The translations under genes were made by a program, and so were the position numbers. DNA of 64,000 bases from Paramylibacter ulvae (GTDB lineage Bacteria > Pseudomonadota > Alphaproteobacteria > Rhodobacterales > Rhodobacteraceae). The notes beneath the pieces are model-generated. The model was not told the DNA's origin. It saw only the letters and a program-made list of their open reading frames with translations, and did not search any database. The stretch is from positions 1 to 64,000 of the forward strand of contig NZ_BMZF01000001.1 of NCBI RefSeq assembly GCF_014652655.1, given 5' to 3'. This document shows positions 25,842 through 33,619 of the stretch, piece by piece. Position 1 is the stretch's first letter; each line of letters opens with the position of its first letter.

Positions 25842-27233
25842 TTACTTAGGGCCAATCATATCTTTTGGCTGAACCACACGATCAAATGTTTCGGCGTCAA
25901 CAAAACCCAAATTAATCGCTTCTTCCTTTAAAGTTGTGCGATTTTTATGGGCCGTTTTGGCCACTTTGGTTGCATTGTCATAACCAATTTCGGGCGCAAG
26001 TGCGGTGACCAGCATCAATGATTCCCACATCAATGTGCTGATACGGTCTTCGTCTGCCTCGATGCCATCAACGCAATTGTCGGTGAATGCAACGGATGCA
26101 TCGCCCAGCAATTGCATGGATTGCAAAACGTTATAGGCCATCATTGGTTTATAGACGTTTAATTCAAAATGGCCTTGGCTGCCTGCGAAACCAACAGCGG
26201 CGTCGTTGCCCATCACATGCGCACAAACTTGGGTTAATGCTTCGCATTGTGTTGGGTTTACTTTGCCAGGCATAATGGATGAACCAGGTTCGTTTTCGGG
26301 CAACATCAATTCGCCCAGACCACAACGCGGGCCAGATCCCAGCAAGCGAATGTCATTGGCGATTTTGAACAATGAACCTGCGACGGTTTTCAATGCGCCT
26401 GACATTTCAACCAATGCGTCATGCGCGGCCAGGGCTTCGAATTTATTGGGCGCGGTCACAAATGGCAAACCCGTGATTGCCGCCATGTTCGCCGCAACCT
26501 TTTCACCCCAACCAATGGGCGTGTTCAAACCCGTGCCAACGGCGGTGCCACCCTGTGCCAATGGATAGATATTTTCCAGCGCGTGTTTGACGCGTTTGAT
26601 ACCCTGTTCCACCTGAAACGCATAACCGCCAAATTCCTGACCAAGGGTGAGGGGTGTTGCATCTTGCGTATGCGTGCGGCCAATTTTGATGATGTCTTTG
26701 AATGATTTTGCTTTGGCATCCAATGCTGCGTGCAATTTTTCCAAACCTGGGATCAACACGTCATGCGCGGTCATGGCGATACCGATATGCATGGCCGTGG
26801 GGAACGTATCGTTTGATGATTGCCCCATGTTACAGTGATCATTGGGGTGCACGGGGGTTTTTGAACCCATTTCACCGCCCAACATTTCAATCGCGCGGTT
26901 TGAAATCACCTCGTTCGCATTCATGTTGGATTGTGTGCCAGAACCCGTTTGCCACACAACCAATGGGAAATGATCATCCAGTTTTCCTGTAACCACCTCG
27001 TTCGCGGCGGCAATCATCACATCGGCCAAATCGGCGGGGATTTTGCCCAGATCACGGTTTGCCTCGGCACAGGCCTGTTTGATCACGCCAAGTGCGCGCA
27101 CGATGGCAACGGGTTGTTTTTCCCAACCGATGGGGAAATTCATCAGGCTACGCTGTGTTTGCGCGCCCCAATATTTATGTGCTGGAACATCAAGGGGGCC
27201 AAAACTATCTGTTTCGGTGCGAATGGCGGACAT
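25842..27233 (-). CDS. fumC: Class II fumarate hydratase
   Basis: Iron-independent fumarase of 463 aa (fumarate to L-malate, TCA cycle), homotetrameric in the family. Seen: early [19 protein letters not shown], the [19 protein letters not shown] region, [17 protein letters not shown], and the superfamily signature [14 protein letters not shown] 27233 is chosen because GGAG lies 9 nt upstream and it gives the family's usual length; ATG 27248 would add five residues. Confidence 0.96.
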   Translation of the reverse strand: MSAIRTETDSFGPLDVPAHKYWGAQTQRSLMNFPIGWEKQPVAIVRALGVIKQACAEANRDLGKIPADLADVMIAAANEVVTGKLDDHFPLVVWQTGSGTQSNMNANEVISNRAIEMLGGEMGSKTPVHPNDHCNMGQSSNDTFPTAMHIGIAMTAHDVLIPGLEKLHAALDAKAKSFKDIIKIGRTHTQDATPLTLGQEFGGYAFQVEQGIKRVKHALENIYPLAQGGTAVGTGLNTPIGWGEKVAANMAAITGLPFVTAPNKFEALAAHDALVEMSGALKTVAGSLFKIANDIRLLGSGPRCGLGELMLPENEPGSSIMPGKVNPTQCEALTQVCAHVMGNDAAVGFAGSQGHFELNVYKPMMAYNVLQSMQLLGDASVAFTDNCVDGIEADEDRISTLMWESLMLVTALAPEIGYDNATKVAKTAHKNRTTLKEEAINLGFVDAETFDRVVQPKDMIGPK

Positions 27234-27321
27234 GGGGATTTTCTCCATAATTAAAAATCAAGCGATCTATAATATGGAAAATGCCAATTGCCAATTGCGC
27301 AGATTGTCTTGACCCAATGAT

Positions 27322-28032
27322 TTAGATCGCCTTTTGATTCACGCGCGCCGAAAGTTCAGCAGCGGTTTCCACGCGTTCGGAATAACGATCCACCAGATGT
27401 TCCTTGATATCGCGCGTCAGTGTGGTGAATTTTACCAATTCCTCCATCACATCAACCATACGATTGTAATAAGGGCTGGGTTTCATCCGCCCATCTTCAT
27501 CAAATTCTAAAAATGCCTTGGCCACCGATGATTGGTTGGGAATGGTTAACAGGCGCATCCAGCGGCCAAGAATGCGCAACTGGTTCACAGTGTTAAAGCT
27601 CTGTGATCCACCGTTGACTTGCATCAGGGCCAGCGTTTTGCCCTGTGTGGGGCGCACACCGCCCAAGGATAGCGGGATCCAGTCGATTTGCGATTTCATA
27701 ATCCCAGTCATGGCGCCGTGACGTTCAGGCGAACACCACACCATGCCCTCTGACCAAGTGACCAAATCGCGCAGCTCGGCAATTTTGGGGTGATCGGCGT
27801 CCACGCTATCGGGTTGGGGCAGGTCGGTTGGGTTAAATATGCGGGTCTCTGCGCCCAATTTGCGCAAAACGCGTGCGGCTTCTTCCGTCATCAGGCGGCT
27901 GAATGATCGTTCGCGCAGTGATCCGTATAACAACAGGATGCGCGGCGCATGTGTGGCGCGATCGGTTGGGAACAGTGCGTCTTGGCTCGTTGGGTTTAAA
28001 CAGTCATTTTCGATGTTGGGGAGGGTATCCAA
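27322..28032 (-). CDS. arsH: ArsH-like NADPH-dependent FMN reductase
   Basis: Flavodoxin-fold reductase of 236 aa linked to organoarsenical resistance. Seen: the FMN loop [49 protein letters not shown] and [17 protein letters not shown], the ArsH pattern. Start is uncertain: TTG 28032 has an AGAG upstream and gives the family length, while the ATG at 28119 would lie inside the arsR coding region. It follows arsR on the same strand. No arsenite efflux gene is adjacent. Confidence 0.85.
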   Translation of the reverse strand: MDTLPNIENDCLNPTSQDALFPTDRATHAPRILLLYGSLRERSFSRLMTEEAARVLRKLGAETRIFNPTDLPQPDSVDADHPKIAELRDLVTWSEGMVWCSPERHGAMTGIMKSQIDWIPLSLGGVRPTQGKTLALMQVNGGSQSFNTVNQLRILGRWMRLLTIPNQSSVAKAFLEFDEDGRMKPSPYYNRMVDVMEELVKFTTLTRDIKEHLVDRYSERVETAAELSARVNQKAI

Positions 28033-28060
28033 TGTATTGCTCTTTCTATTCGTCGCGGCG

Positions 28061-28393
28061 CTAACATTTGCACGCGACTTGTTCCAAAAAGGGTTTGCAT
28101 TCATCAACATTGCCACCACAGCAATCTTTCAACATGAACCCGATCAAATCGGCCATCGCGGGCATATCCGCGAAATAGCGGATGCCGCGCCCCTCGCGGG
28201 TTTTGCGAATGAGCCCAGCATTGAGCATCACCAACAGATTGGCCGACATGGTGTTTTGGCGCACATTCAGTTTTTCGCCAATCTCACCGGCGAGCAATCC
28301 AGTTTTCCCCGCCTGCACCAACAGGCGAAAAACATCCAACCGTGTGGGCTGGCTTAATGCGGCAAAGGCTGTGGTTGCTTTAGTTGTATCCAT
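28061..28393 (-). CDS. ArsR-family metalloregulator
   Basis: Winged-helix repressor of 110 aa ([31 protein letters not shown], then [26 protein letters not shown]). C-terminal cysteines in LKDCCGG and EQVACKC could bind As(III), matching the As-responsive type with cysteines outside the DNA helix. First gene of arsR-arsH. An ATATCA-N8-TGATAT palindrome lies immediately before its start codon. Confidence 0.9.
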   Translation of the reverse strand: MDTTKATTAFAALSQPTRLDVFRLLVQAGKTGLLAGEIGEKLNVRQNTMSANLLVMLNAGLIRKTREGRGIRYFADMPAMADLIGFMLKDCCGGNVDECKPFLEQVACKC

Positions 28394-28413
28394 ATATCAT
28401 GAATTATTGATAT
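28394..28413. promoter_or_regulatory. Probable ArsR operator
   Basis: Perfect 6-bp inverted repeat ATATCA/TGATAT with an 8-bp AT-rich spacer, directly abutting the arsR ATG. Size and position fit an autoregulatory ArsR site. The regulator-site match is inferred. Confidence 0.55.
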
Positions 28414-28460
28414 AATGAGTGCATGTCAATGCCATTAAAAAAAATCAACACGGCAGGGGG

Positions 28461-28943
28461 CTATTTTCGGAAACTATCCAATGAAACCACCTCGGCATCG
28501 CCGCGTGGTTTTTCATCCAATTGATCCAGCTCGGTATCGATTTCAATCATTGGGCTTTCCAGTTCATCGTCATCGATCAGCGGTTCAATATCCGCATGTT
28601 CAAACCGCAAACCAAATTCAACCGATGGATCCACGAATGTTTTGATCGCATCAAATGGAATAACTAATGGTTCGGGGCTATCGCCAAAATTTAGCGTGAT
28701 GGTGAAGTAATCGTCAAACACGTTCAAATCTTCGAACCAATGTTGCACAACCACGGTCATATCTTCGGGGTAACGCTCGCGCAGCCAATTCGCGATCTTG
28801 ACATCTTCATGCGTTGTATCAAAGGTGATGAAAAAATGGTGCTCGCCTGGCAATCCATTTGCCGAAATATCGCGCAACAATTCCGCCAGCAAACCGCGCA
28901 TGGCATTATGCATCAAATGTCCGTAATTGATCGTGTCGTTCAT
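28461..28943 (-). CDS. SspB-like ClpXP adaptor protein
   Basis: Alphaproteobacterial SspB homologue of 160 aa that delivers ssrA-tagged proteins to ClpXP. Seen: NYGHLMHNAMRGLLAELLRDI, GEHHFFITFDTTHEDVKIANWLRERYPEDMTVVVQHWF, FGDSPEPLVIPFDAI, and an acidic C-terminal tail. ATG 28943 has AGGGA 8-9 nt upstream; ATG 28967 does not. It lies next to the tmRNA gene (same strand), whose tag it would recognise. Confidence 0.9.
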   Translation of the reverse strand: MNDTINYGHLMHNAMRGLLAELLRDISANGLPGEHHFFITFDTTHEDVKIANWLRERYPEDMTVVVQHWFEDLNVFDDYFTITLNFGDSPEPLVIPFDAIKTFVDPSVEFGLRFEHADIEPLIDDDELESPMIEIDTELDQLDEKPRGDAEVVSLDSFRK

Positions 28944-29060
28944 AAATTCAGTCCCTAGTTTGTGCATAGCATAGCAAAGTCAGAAACGGAGGGAAGTGCG
29001 AAAATGAAAATGGATGCCATGGATTTGCAAAATATCGCAACGCACACGGACTATGTATGA

Positions 29061-29152
29061 AAGTGGAGGTTTCTGTTGCCCACGATTTTTGCCGACAGGC
29101 AAAATATCGGAATGCTGCAATCGCTGGGAGTTAAGTGGAGGTTTCTGTTGCC
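29061..29152. repeat. 20-bp direct repeat duplicating the tmRNA 3' end
   Basis: The 20-mer starting AAGTGGAGGT is present exactly at 29061-29080 and 29133-29152. The second copy is the 3' end of the tmRNA coding piece (minus strand, including its final ACCTCC stem arm). The other copy lies 72 bp downstream of it. Between them is an inverted repeat TTTTGCC-GACA-GGCAAAA (about 29086-29103). Confidence 0.8.
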
Positions 29153-29450
29153 AGGTACCTCCGAACCCCGCTTAGGCCAGCAGGCCCAAGGCTAAGTTTT
29201 CCAATATTTGGAACTGCTTACGCAGCTACAGCCATCGGTGCTTTGTTGTCATTTGCAACTAGCTTAAGTGGGTCGATAACAGCGACACCGCACCGGGCAA
29301 AAGCAAACATCTTTAGACGTCCGTCGATCCTATTTCGACCCCATGCCAACCGTCAAATGAACGATATGTTTGGTGGAGTCGCCGGGTACCGCCCCCGGGT
29401 CCGATCCGCTTATTACATGCGCGTTTATTACCATAGTCCCCGAAGGAACA
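29130..29450 (-). ncRNA. ssrA: Two-piece (permuted) transfer-messenger RNA
   Basis: Alphaproteobacterial circularly permuted tmRNA. Read on the minus strand, the acceptor piece comes first (about 29450-29371) with a T-arm-like GGACCCGGGGGCGG...CCCGG region and an end ...CGACTCCACCA. After a short spacer the coding piece begins at 29342 with GGGGTCG. These two ends pair as a 7-bp acceptor stem with a G-U at the third pair, the alanine identity element. The tag frame follows, then hairpins CTTAG/CTAAG and GGAGGT/ACCTCC close the piece near 29135. Exact processing ends are estimated. Confidence 0.93.
29218..29256 (-). other. tmRNA proteolysis-tag reading frame
   Basis: Resume codon GCA, then codons for ANDNKAPMAVAA and stop TAA. 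The ANDN start and the hydrophobic AVAA end are the alphaproteobacterial tag type recognised by SspB and ClpXP. Confidence 0.92.
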
Positions 29451-29556
29451 TTATGAATATACGCCCAATTAGTGTGGATTTAAAGGGGTGATCACAGCCC
29501 ATTGATACAAATTCCTCTAACACCCGCAGAAAATTCAAAAAACACCACCAATTTGG

Positions 29557-29600
29557 ACAATATAGTGGTTCACGATTTGCAATCTTCAAGATATAGTGAT
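29557..29600. promoter_or_regulatory. Candidate tandem NrdR-like boxes upstream of thyX
   Basis: Two TATAGTG cores (29561-29567 and 29592-29598) exactly 31 bp apart, about three helical turns. The second is embedded in CAAGATATAGTGA and the first in ACAATATAGTGG, resembling NrdR boxes (consensus about acaCwAtATaTwGtgt). Left halves are degenerate. About 50-90 bp upstream of the thyX ATG. Confidence 0.4.
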
Positions 29601-29649
29601 GATTGAATCATAAAAAAGACTATAAAACATCGCGAAATTGGGGATAGCA

Positions 29650-30561
29650 ATGCCATTAACCGCCGAACAAGCTGCAGAAATCGAAGAGCAACGCGCCCAA
29701 ACGGGCACCACGCGCCGCGCCATAAGCGAGGGCATGGAAGAACATCTTTATAAGGCGCACGAGGTTCTGGATCACGGGCTGATCCGCGTCATTGATTACA
29801 TGGGCAACGATAGCGCGATCACACAGGCCGCGCGCGTGTCATACGGCAAGGGCACCAAGGCCGTTTCCAATGACGAGGGTTTGATCCGCTATCTGATGCG
29901 CCACTGGCATTCCACACCGTTTGAAATGTGCGAGGTGAAATTCCACGTCAAACTCCCCGTATTTGTCGCCCGCCAATGGATCCGCCACCGCACCGCAAAC
30001 GTGAATGAATATTCCGCGCGTTATTCCATTTTGGATCGCGAATTTTACATCCCAAAACCCGAACATCTGGCCGCACAATCCGTGATCAATAATCAGGGGC
30101 GCGGCGAAGCGTTGACAGGGGCAGAGGCCGAAGCCGTGCTAAAATACCTGCGCGATGATAGCGACAAAGCATATGATCATTACGAAGAAATGATGGCCGA
30201 AGGCGATGATGATAAACAAGGTTTGGCACGCGAACTTGCCCGCATGAACCTGCCCGCCAATGTCTATACCCAATGGTATTGGAAGGTTGATTTGCACAAC
30301 CTGTTCCATTTCCTACGCCTGCGCGCCGATAGCCACGCCCAATACGAAATCCGAGTCTATGCCGAAAAAATGTGCGAGATTGTGAAAGATTGGGTGCCAG
30401 CGGCCTATAGCGCTTTTGAGGATTACCGCATGGGTGGCGCGAATATTTCCGAAAAAGGTCTCGATTGCATCCGCCGCCGCTTGGCTGGTGAAGAAGTCAC
30501 GCAAGAGAACAGCGGCATGAGCAAAGGTGAGTGGCGCGAGTTTGAGGGGATGTTGGGGTAG
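29650..30561 (+). CDS. thyX: Flavin-dependent thymidylate synthase
   Basis: ThyX of 303 aa: methylates dUMP using methylene-tetrahydrofolate with FAD and NADPH. The diagnostic ThyX motif [14 protein letters not shown] is present in full, along with the upstream [19 protein letters not shown] and the [12 protein letters not shown] helix. ATG 29650 follows GGGGATA; the upstream ATG at 29638 adds four residues. The AT-rich gene downstream begins immediately after its stop. Confidence 0.96.
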   Translation: MPLTAEQAAEIEEQRAQTGTTRRAISEGMEEHLYKAHEVLDHGLIRVIDYMGNDSAITQAARVSYGKGTKAVSNDEGLIRYLMRHWHSTPFEMCEVKFHVKLPVFVARQWIRHRTANVNEYSARYSILDREFYIPKPEHLAAQSVINNQGRGEALTGAEAEAVLKYLRDDSDKAYDHYEEMMAEGDDDKQGLARELARMNLPANVYTQWYWKVDLHNLFHFLRLRADSHAQYEIRVYAEKMCEIVKDWVPAAYSAFEDYRMGGANISEKGLDCIRRRLAGEEVTQENSGMSKGEWREFEGMLG

Positions 30562-30562
30562 G

Positions 30563-31345
30563 GTGAAGAATTATTTTGATGGAATTTTTGCTCAAGGAAT
30601 TTTTATTGGGCTTGTTTTAGCAATAGTAGGGTCATTATTTTTTGATGGTTCTTTAGGGAAATTAGCCAACGACAAAACTTGGGTTGCGGGAATCATAACT
30701 GCTGTAATCGTCGCGCTGATAGGGCTTATCGGTGTCTTTATGTCCATTGAAGAGGCGAGGAACGCAAGAATTGAGGCTAGAAAGGACGCGGATGCTGCCA
30801 CTGTATTGGAAATTTTTGCTAAGCTACAAAAGATTGCTAATAATTTTTACACTTTAGGTAAGTATGTAGAAGATGCATACGCTCTCGTTGGGGGAGATTA
30901 TTCAGCCCCCAACCCAGCTGCATTTGTGCGGGGATTAGCTAGCCACCCAGAGAGAATTGAGTTCACAAGCTTTGAAAAAGCTACCTTGCTAAGATTAGGA
31001 GCTCATGACCAGTTTGGCGAAATTTCCGAGATTGATGACTTGCACAATTCAACTATTGGAGCGTTTATTAAGTATGGGGAGTTGCGCGAGCGTTTTTGCA
31101 GTACCGTACCCGCAGAGATGGACGGCGAAATTGGAACATCCACTTTTAATGAAGAAGAATTCAGAGCTATCGCTCCTTTGCTCGCGGAAATGAATTTATT
31201 ACTAAATCAAATAATTACGGGACTAAAGTCAGACCTGCTCAAGGCAATGAATGCCCTTCAATCTTTCGAAGTCATCGTTAGAGAACATGGGAAAATTAAG
31301 ATTACTTGGGCGGAACAAAAGGACATCAGTGAACTGTTAGTTTGA
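30563..31345 (+). CDS. AT-rich orphan membrane protein, unknown function
   Basis: Protein of 260 aa from a GTG one base after the thyX stop. Two TM helices (about 10-27 and 41-60) are followed by a long cytoplasmic region: a charged coiled-coil-like segment SIEEARNARIEARKDADAATVLEIFAKLQ and a helical C-terminal domain. Codon use is clearly more AT-rich and less biased than in thyX, suggesting acquisition by transfer. An in-frame start at 30527 would lie inside thyX. No family recognised; a two-TM anchor plus cytoplasmic helical domain is seen in some defence effectors, but no diagnostic motif is present. Confidence 0.7.
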   Translation: MKNYFDGIFAQGIFIGLVLAIVGSLFFDGSLGKLANDKTWVAGIITAVIVALIGLIGVFMSIEEARNARIEARKDADAATVLEIFAKLQKIANNFYTLGKYVEDAYALVGGDYSAPNPAAFVRGLASHPERIEFTSFEKATLLRLGAHDQFGEISEIDDLHNSTIGAFIKYGELRERFCSTVPAEMDGEIGTSTFNEEEFRAIAPLLAEMNLLLNQIITGLKSDLLKAMNALQSFEVIVREHGKIKITWAEQKDISELLV

Positions 31346-31409
31346 CAGGCTGTGGAAACTCTATGATTACATTTTGGGGCAAAAAGAAACGTGCTGTGAT
31401 GTAAAACCA

Positions 31410-31481
31410 GCGCCAGAACCTCGGGTGGGCGTTTGCGCCCTCCCATGGGGGAGGTTCGGGCGCGGGCGGCTTGCGCCGCCC
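31410..31481. repeat. REP-like palindromic element
   Basis: Two strong hairpins in tandem. The first has outer arms GCGCCAGAACCTC (31410-31422) and GAGGTTCGGGCGC (31451-31463), 12 of 13 paired, enclosing an inner GGGCG-TTTG-CGCCC stem. The second is GGGCGGC-TTGC-GCCGCCC (31464-31481). GC-rich, without a T tract. It lies between the AT-rich gene and the HigBA remnant. No second copy was noticed in the window. Confidence 0.6.
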
Positions 31482-31603
31482 TTGGTGATTGCCGCAACCC
31501 TTCGGACTTAACCACCCATTAACCAATCCTTAAACCACAGCGCGCATCATTCGTGCACATCTTGACAGAACTCCAAATTTTACATATTACGTAAAGCGTA
31601 AAA

Positions 31604-31885
31604 ATGATTCAGACCTTTGCTTGCCGCAAAACCAAAGAATTGCACTATAACAATATTGCGCATCGCCAGTTTCGTGCATTTGCACCTGCGGCAAAACGCA
31701 AATTGATGATGTTACATGCGGCGGTCAATATTTCGGATTTGCGAACACCGCCCAGCAATCGTTTGGAAAAACTTGTTGGTGATCGGGCAGGGTGATATTC
31801 CATTCGGATCAACGCGCAATGGCGAATATGTTTTCGCTGGAAAGACAAGGATGCTTACGATGTTGAAATCTGCGACTATCATTAA
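31604..31885 (+). pseudogene. HigB-like toxin interrupted by an in-frame TGA
   Basis: The reading frame MIQTFACRKTKEL...RKLMMLHAAVNISDLRTPPSNRLEKLVGDRAG stops at TGA (31793-31795, codon 64), but the same frame continues YSIRINAQWRICFRWKDKDAYDVEICDYH to TAA at 31885. Together that is a complete RelE/HigB ribosome-dependent mRNA interferase of 93 residues. No frameshift is needed; one codon is changed. Loss of the C-terminal catalytic strands should inactivate the toxin unless the stop is read through. The antitoxin gene follows. Confidence 0.8.
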
Positions 31886-32171
31886 ACCGATTCATCCCGG
31901 TGAAATCCTGCGTGTGGAATTTCTGGATGAACTTGGCCTCTCTGCCAATGCGCTGGCCAATCGTTTGGGCGTGCCCGCCAATCGCATCACCCGCGTGATA
32001 AACGGGCAGGCGAACATCACCGCGCAAACCGCCAGCCTGCTATCCGCCGCCTTTGGCACAACTGCGCAATTTTGGTTGAACCTGCAAATGCAATATGATC
32101 TGGAAATGGTTGCCCAAGATGCGGTTTTTCACGAAAAAATTGCCACAATCAAACCCTTTGCCACTGCATAA
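31860..32171 (+). CDS. higA: HigA-like antitoxin (HTH XRE family)
   Basis: Antitoxin of 103 aa with the HigA signature IIKPIHPGEILRVEFLDELGLSANALANRLGVPANRITRVINGQ and a C-terminal TTAQFWLNLQMQYDLE helix. ATG 31860 has AAGGA 8 nt upstream and overlaps the toxin's original 3' end by 26 nt; ATG 31851 is an alternative. It normally neutralises HigB and represses the pair. Here the toxin is interrupted, so it may persist as a plain repressor or cross-antitoxin. Confidence 0.88.
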   Translation: MLKSATIIKPIHPGEILRVEFLDELGLSANALANRLGVPANRITRVINGQANITAQTASLLSAAFGTTAQFWLNLQMQYDLEMVAQDAVFHEKIATIKPFATA

Positions 32172-32248
32172 TACCGTCCGCCACATGTCCCCCATGTGTC
32201 CGACGGATGTCCGACAGTTGTCCCACGGGCCAAATATTTGAAATCACA

Positions 32249-32277
32249 CAAAAAAACGGCGCCCGAAGGGGGCGCCG
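32249..32277 (-). terminator. Rho-independent terminator of cspA
   Basis: Stem CGGCGCCC/GGGCGCCG with loop GAAGG (32257-32277), preceded on the plus strand by seven A residues, i.e. a T tract on the minus strand. It lies 23 bp after the cspA stop. Confidence 0.88.
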
Positions 32278-32299
32278 CTTATAATTAATTAACAAATGA

Positions 32300-32506
32300 T
32301 TAAACCAATGCGATATTGACCGCGTTCTGTTTGCCATTGCGACCTTCTTCAAGGTCATAAGTGACTTTCTGATCGTCGTTCAAACCTTGCAGGCCGGCCG
32401 CCTGGACAGCGGTGATATGTACGAATACATCATTGCCGCCATCTTCGGGTGCAATGAAACCATAACCTTTGGTTTGGTTGAACCATTTTACGGTGCCGTT
32501 AGCCAT
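32300..32506 (-). CDS. Cold-shock protein, CspA family
   Basis: Single-domain cold-shock RNA chaperone of 68 aa. Starts MANGTVKWFNQTKGYGFIAPEDGG with RNP1 KGYGFI and RNP2 DVFVHI both present. AGGAG precedes the ATG. A long structured stretch lies upstream (32508-32760) that could form a 5' leader. Confidence 0.95.
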   Translation of the reverse strand: MANGTVKWFNQTKGYGFIAPEDGGNDVFVHITAVQAAGLQGLNDDQKVTYDLEEGRNGKQNAVNIALV

Positions 32507-32876
32507 TTCCGTAGTCTCCTAAAATATGCCCCGACATTATGCCAAGGCTTGAATGTGTAGCTTAGTCTATCTCGGTCTATGCTACTTGTAGAAGTCATCG
32601 GATCGGCGAATAGTAAACTCACACCATCAAGTTGTGGGCATTCCGATTCAAAGTCAAGTAATCTGTAACGGGGGGCGGCAACGCGAACGGGGCCGTGCGT
32701 TGCCGCCGATCTGGTGGGTGCAAACGGGGAGAGAAGGCCACCAAGATACAGTGATTTCACCCTAGAAAATAAGGGGTTTGATGAAAGTGACGATAATCAC
32801 CGATTGGTGGTTTTTCTATGTGCGGATTTATGCCAACATGGATAGGGATAAAATTTAAGTGAATGGGATACGTGAA
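32507..32876. other. 370-bp divergent intergenic region with two strong hairpins
   Basis: Between cspA (minus) and the ArsC-like gene (plus). It contains an 11-bp perfect stem GGCGGCAACGC/GCGTTGCCGCC (32674-32707) and a second stem ATCTGGTGG/CCACC-A-AGAT with a 20-nt loop (32709-32747). Neither has a T tract. The second loop is CTCTCCCC-rich on the minus strand. It may be the cspA leader or a separate structured RNA; no protein gene is supported. Confidence 0.5.
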
Positions 32877-33209
32877 ATGGCACTGACACTTTATGGTTTG
32901 AAAAACTGCGATACGTGCCGCAAGGCGCTAAAGGTTTGTCGTGCATTTGACGATGAAACCACCTTTGTTGATGTGCGCGCCGATGGTATCAGCCGCGCCG
33001 ATCTGGAACGGTTTTACGGCGCATTTGGCGCAGCATTGTTAAACACCCGTTCCACCACTTGGCGTGGTTTGGATGACGCGGAACGCACGCGCGATCCGAT
33101 TGATTTGTTGATGGCACATCCCGCATTGATGAAACGCCCCGTGATTGATCATGATGGTGATCTAACTTTGGGGTGGGGCGCTGATGTCGCGGCGAAATTC
33201 ACCGCTTGA
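32877..33209 (+). CDS. ArsC/Spx-family protein (YffB-like)
   Basis: Thioredoxin-fold protein of 110 aa. The N-terminal MALTLYGLKNCDTCRKAL carries the CxxC pair, then FVDVRADGISRADLERF, LLNTRSTTWRGLDD and HPALMKRPVIDHDGDLTLGW as in the Spx/MgsR/YffB branch. Although often annotated arsenate reductase, this branch lacks proven arsenate activity, and no ars gene is adjacent. ATG 32877 is family-typical; GTG 32859 is possible. Confidence 0.82.
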   Translation: MALTLYGLKNCDTCRKALKVCRAFDDETTFVDVRADGISRADLERFYGAFGAALLNTRSTTWRGLDDAERTRDPIDLLMAHPALMKRPVIDHDGDLTLGWGADVAAKFTA

Positions 33210-33259
33210 AAACACAAGGTTTCATCCCCACATTGATGGCGTAAGATAAGGATAAGTTT

Positions 33260-33619
33260 ATGCGCAGAACAGCACTGATCTTGGGGATTATTTCCGGCAT
33301 TTGGGGAATGATCGTTGGCTTTTTCGGATATGGCTATACCGAATTTATCAACTGGTTTGGTGAAATTCCTGACATCGCAGAACAGGTTGATAACGTTAAT
33401 AAAACACGGTTTCTGGCGTTGATCGCACCAATCTTTGCGCTGGTCGGTGGTGGCATGGCAGTGAGCCTGCCGTTGGTGGCAGGCGTGTTGCTGTTATTAT
33501 CCGCCGCTGGCATGTATCTTGGCTTTGAATTCGGAGCCTTCACCATGTTCCCCATCACGCTATGTTTGGTGGCGGGAATATTGGCGTTAACAGCGGGACT
33601 TTTGAAAAAAGAAGATTAG
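33260..33619 (+). CDS. Small four-helix membrane protein (DUF4064-like)
   Basis: Protein of 119 aa with hydrophobic helices at about 4-24, 50-68, 68-86 and 92-112. The opening MRRTALILGIISGIWGMIVGFFGYG and the layout resemble DUF4064 proteins. Converges on the DoxX gene with a 4-nt overlap at the stops. Function unknown. Confidence 0.65.
   Translation: MRRTALILGIISGIWGMIVGFFGYGYTEFINWFGEIPDIAEQVDNVNKTRFLALIAPIFALVGGGMAVSLPLVAGVLLLLSAAGMYLGFEFGAFTMFPITLCLVAGILALTAGLLKKED

Noticed and set aside
29135-29491. 118-aa plus-strand open frame
   Set aside because: It is the antisense of the tmRNA gene.
32488-32760. 90-aa minus-strand open frame overlapping the cspA start
   Set aside because: GTG start, out of frame with cspA, and it runs through two strong hairpins; more likely untranslated leader.
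32877-33209. Arsenate reductase linked with the arsR-arsH pair
   Set aside because: It is about 4.5 kb away and belongs to the Spx/YffB branch, which lacks established arsenate activity.
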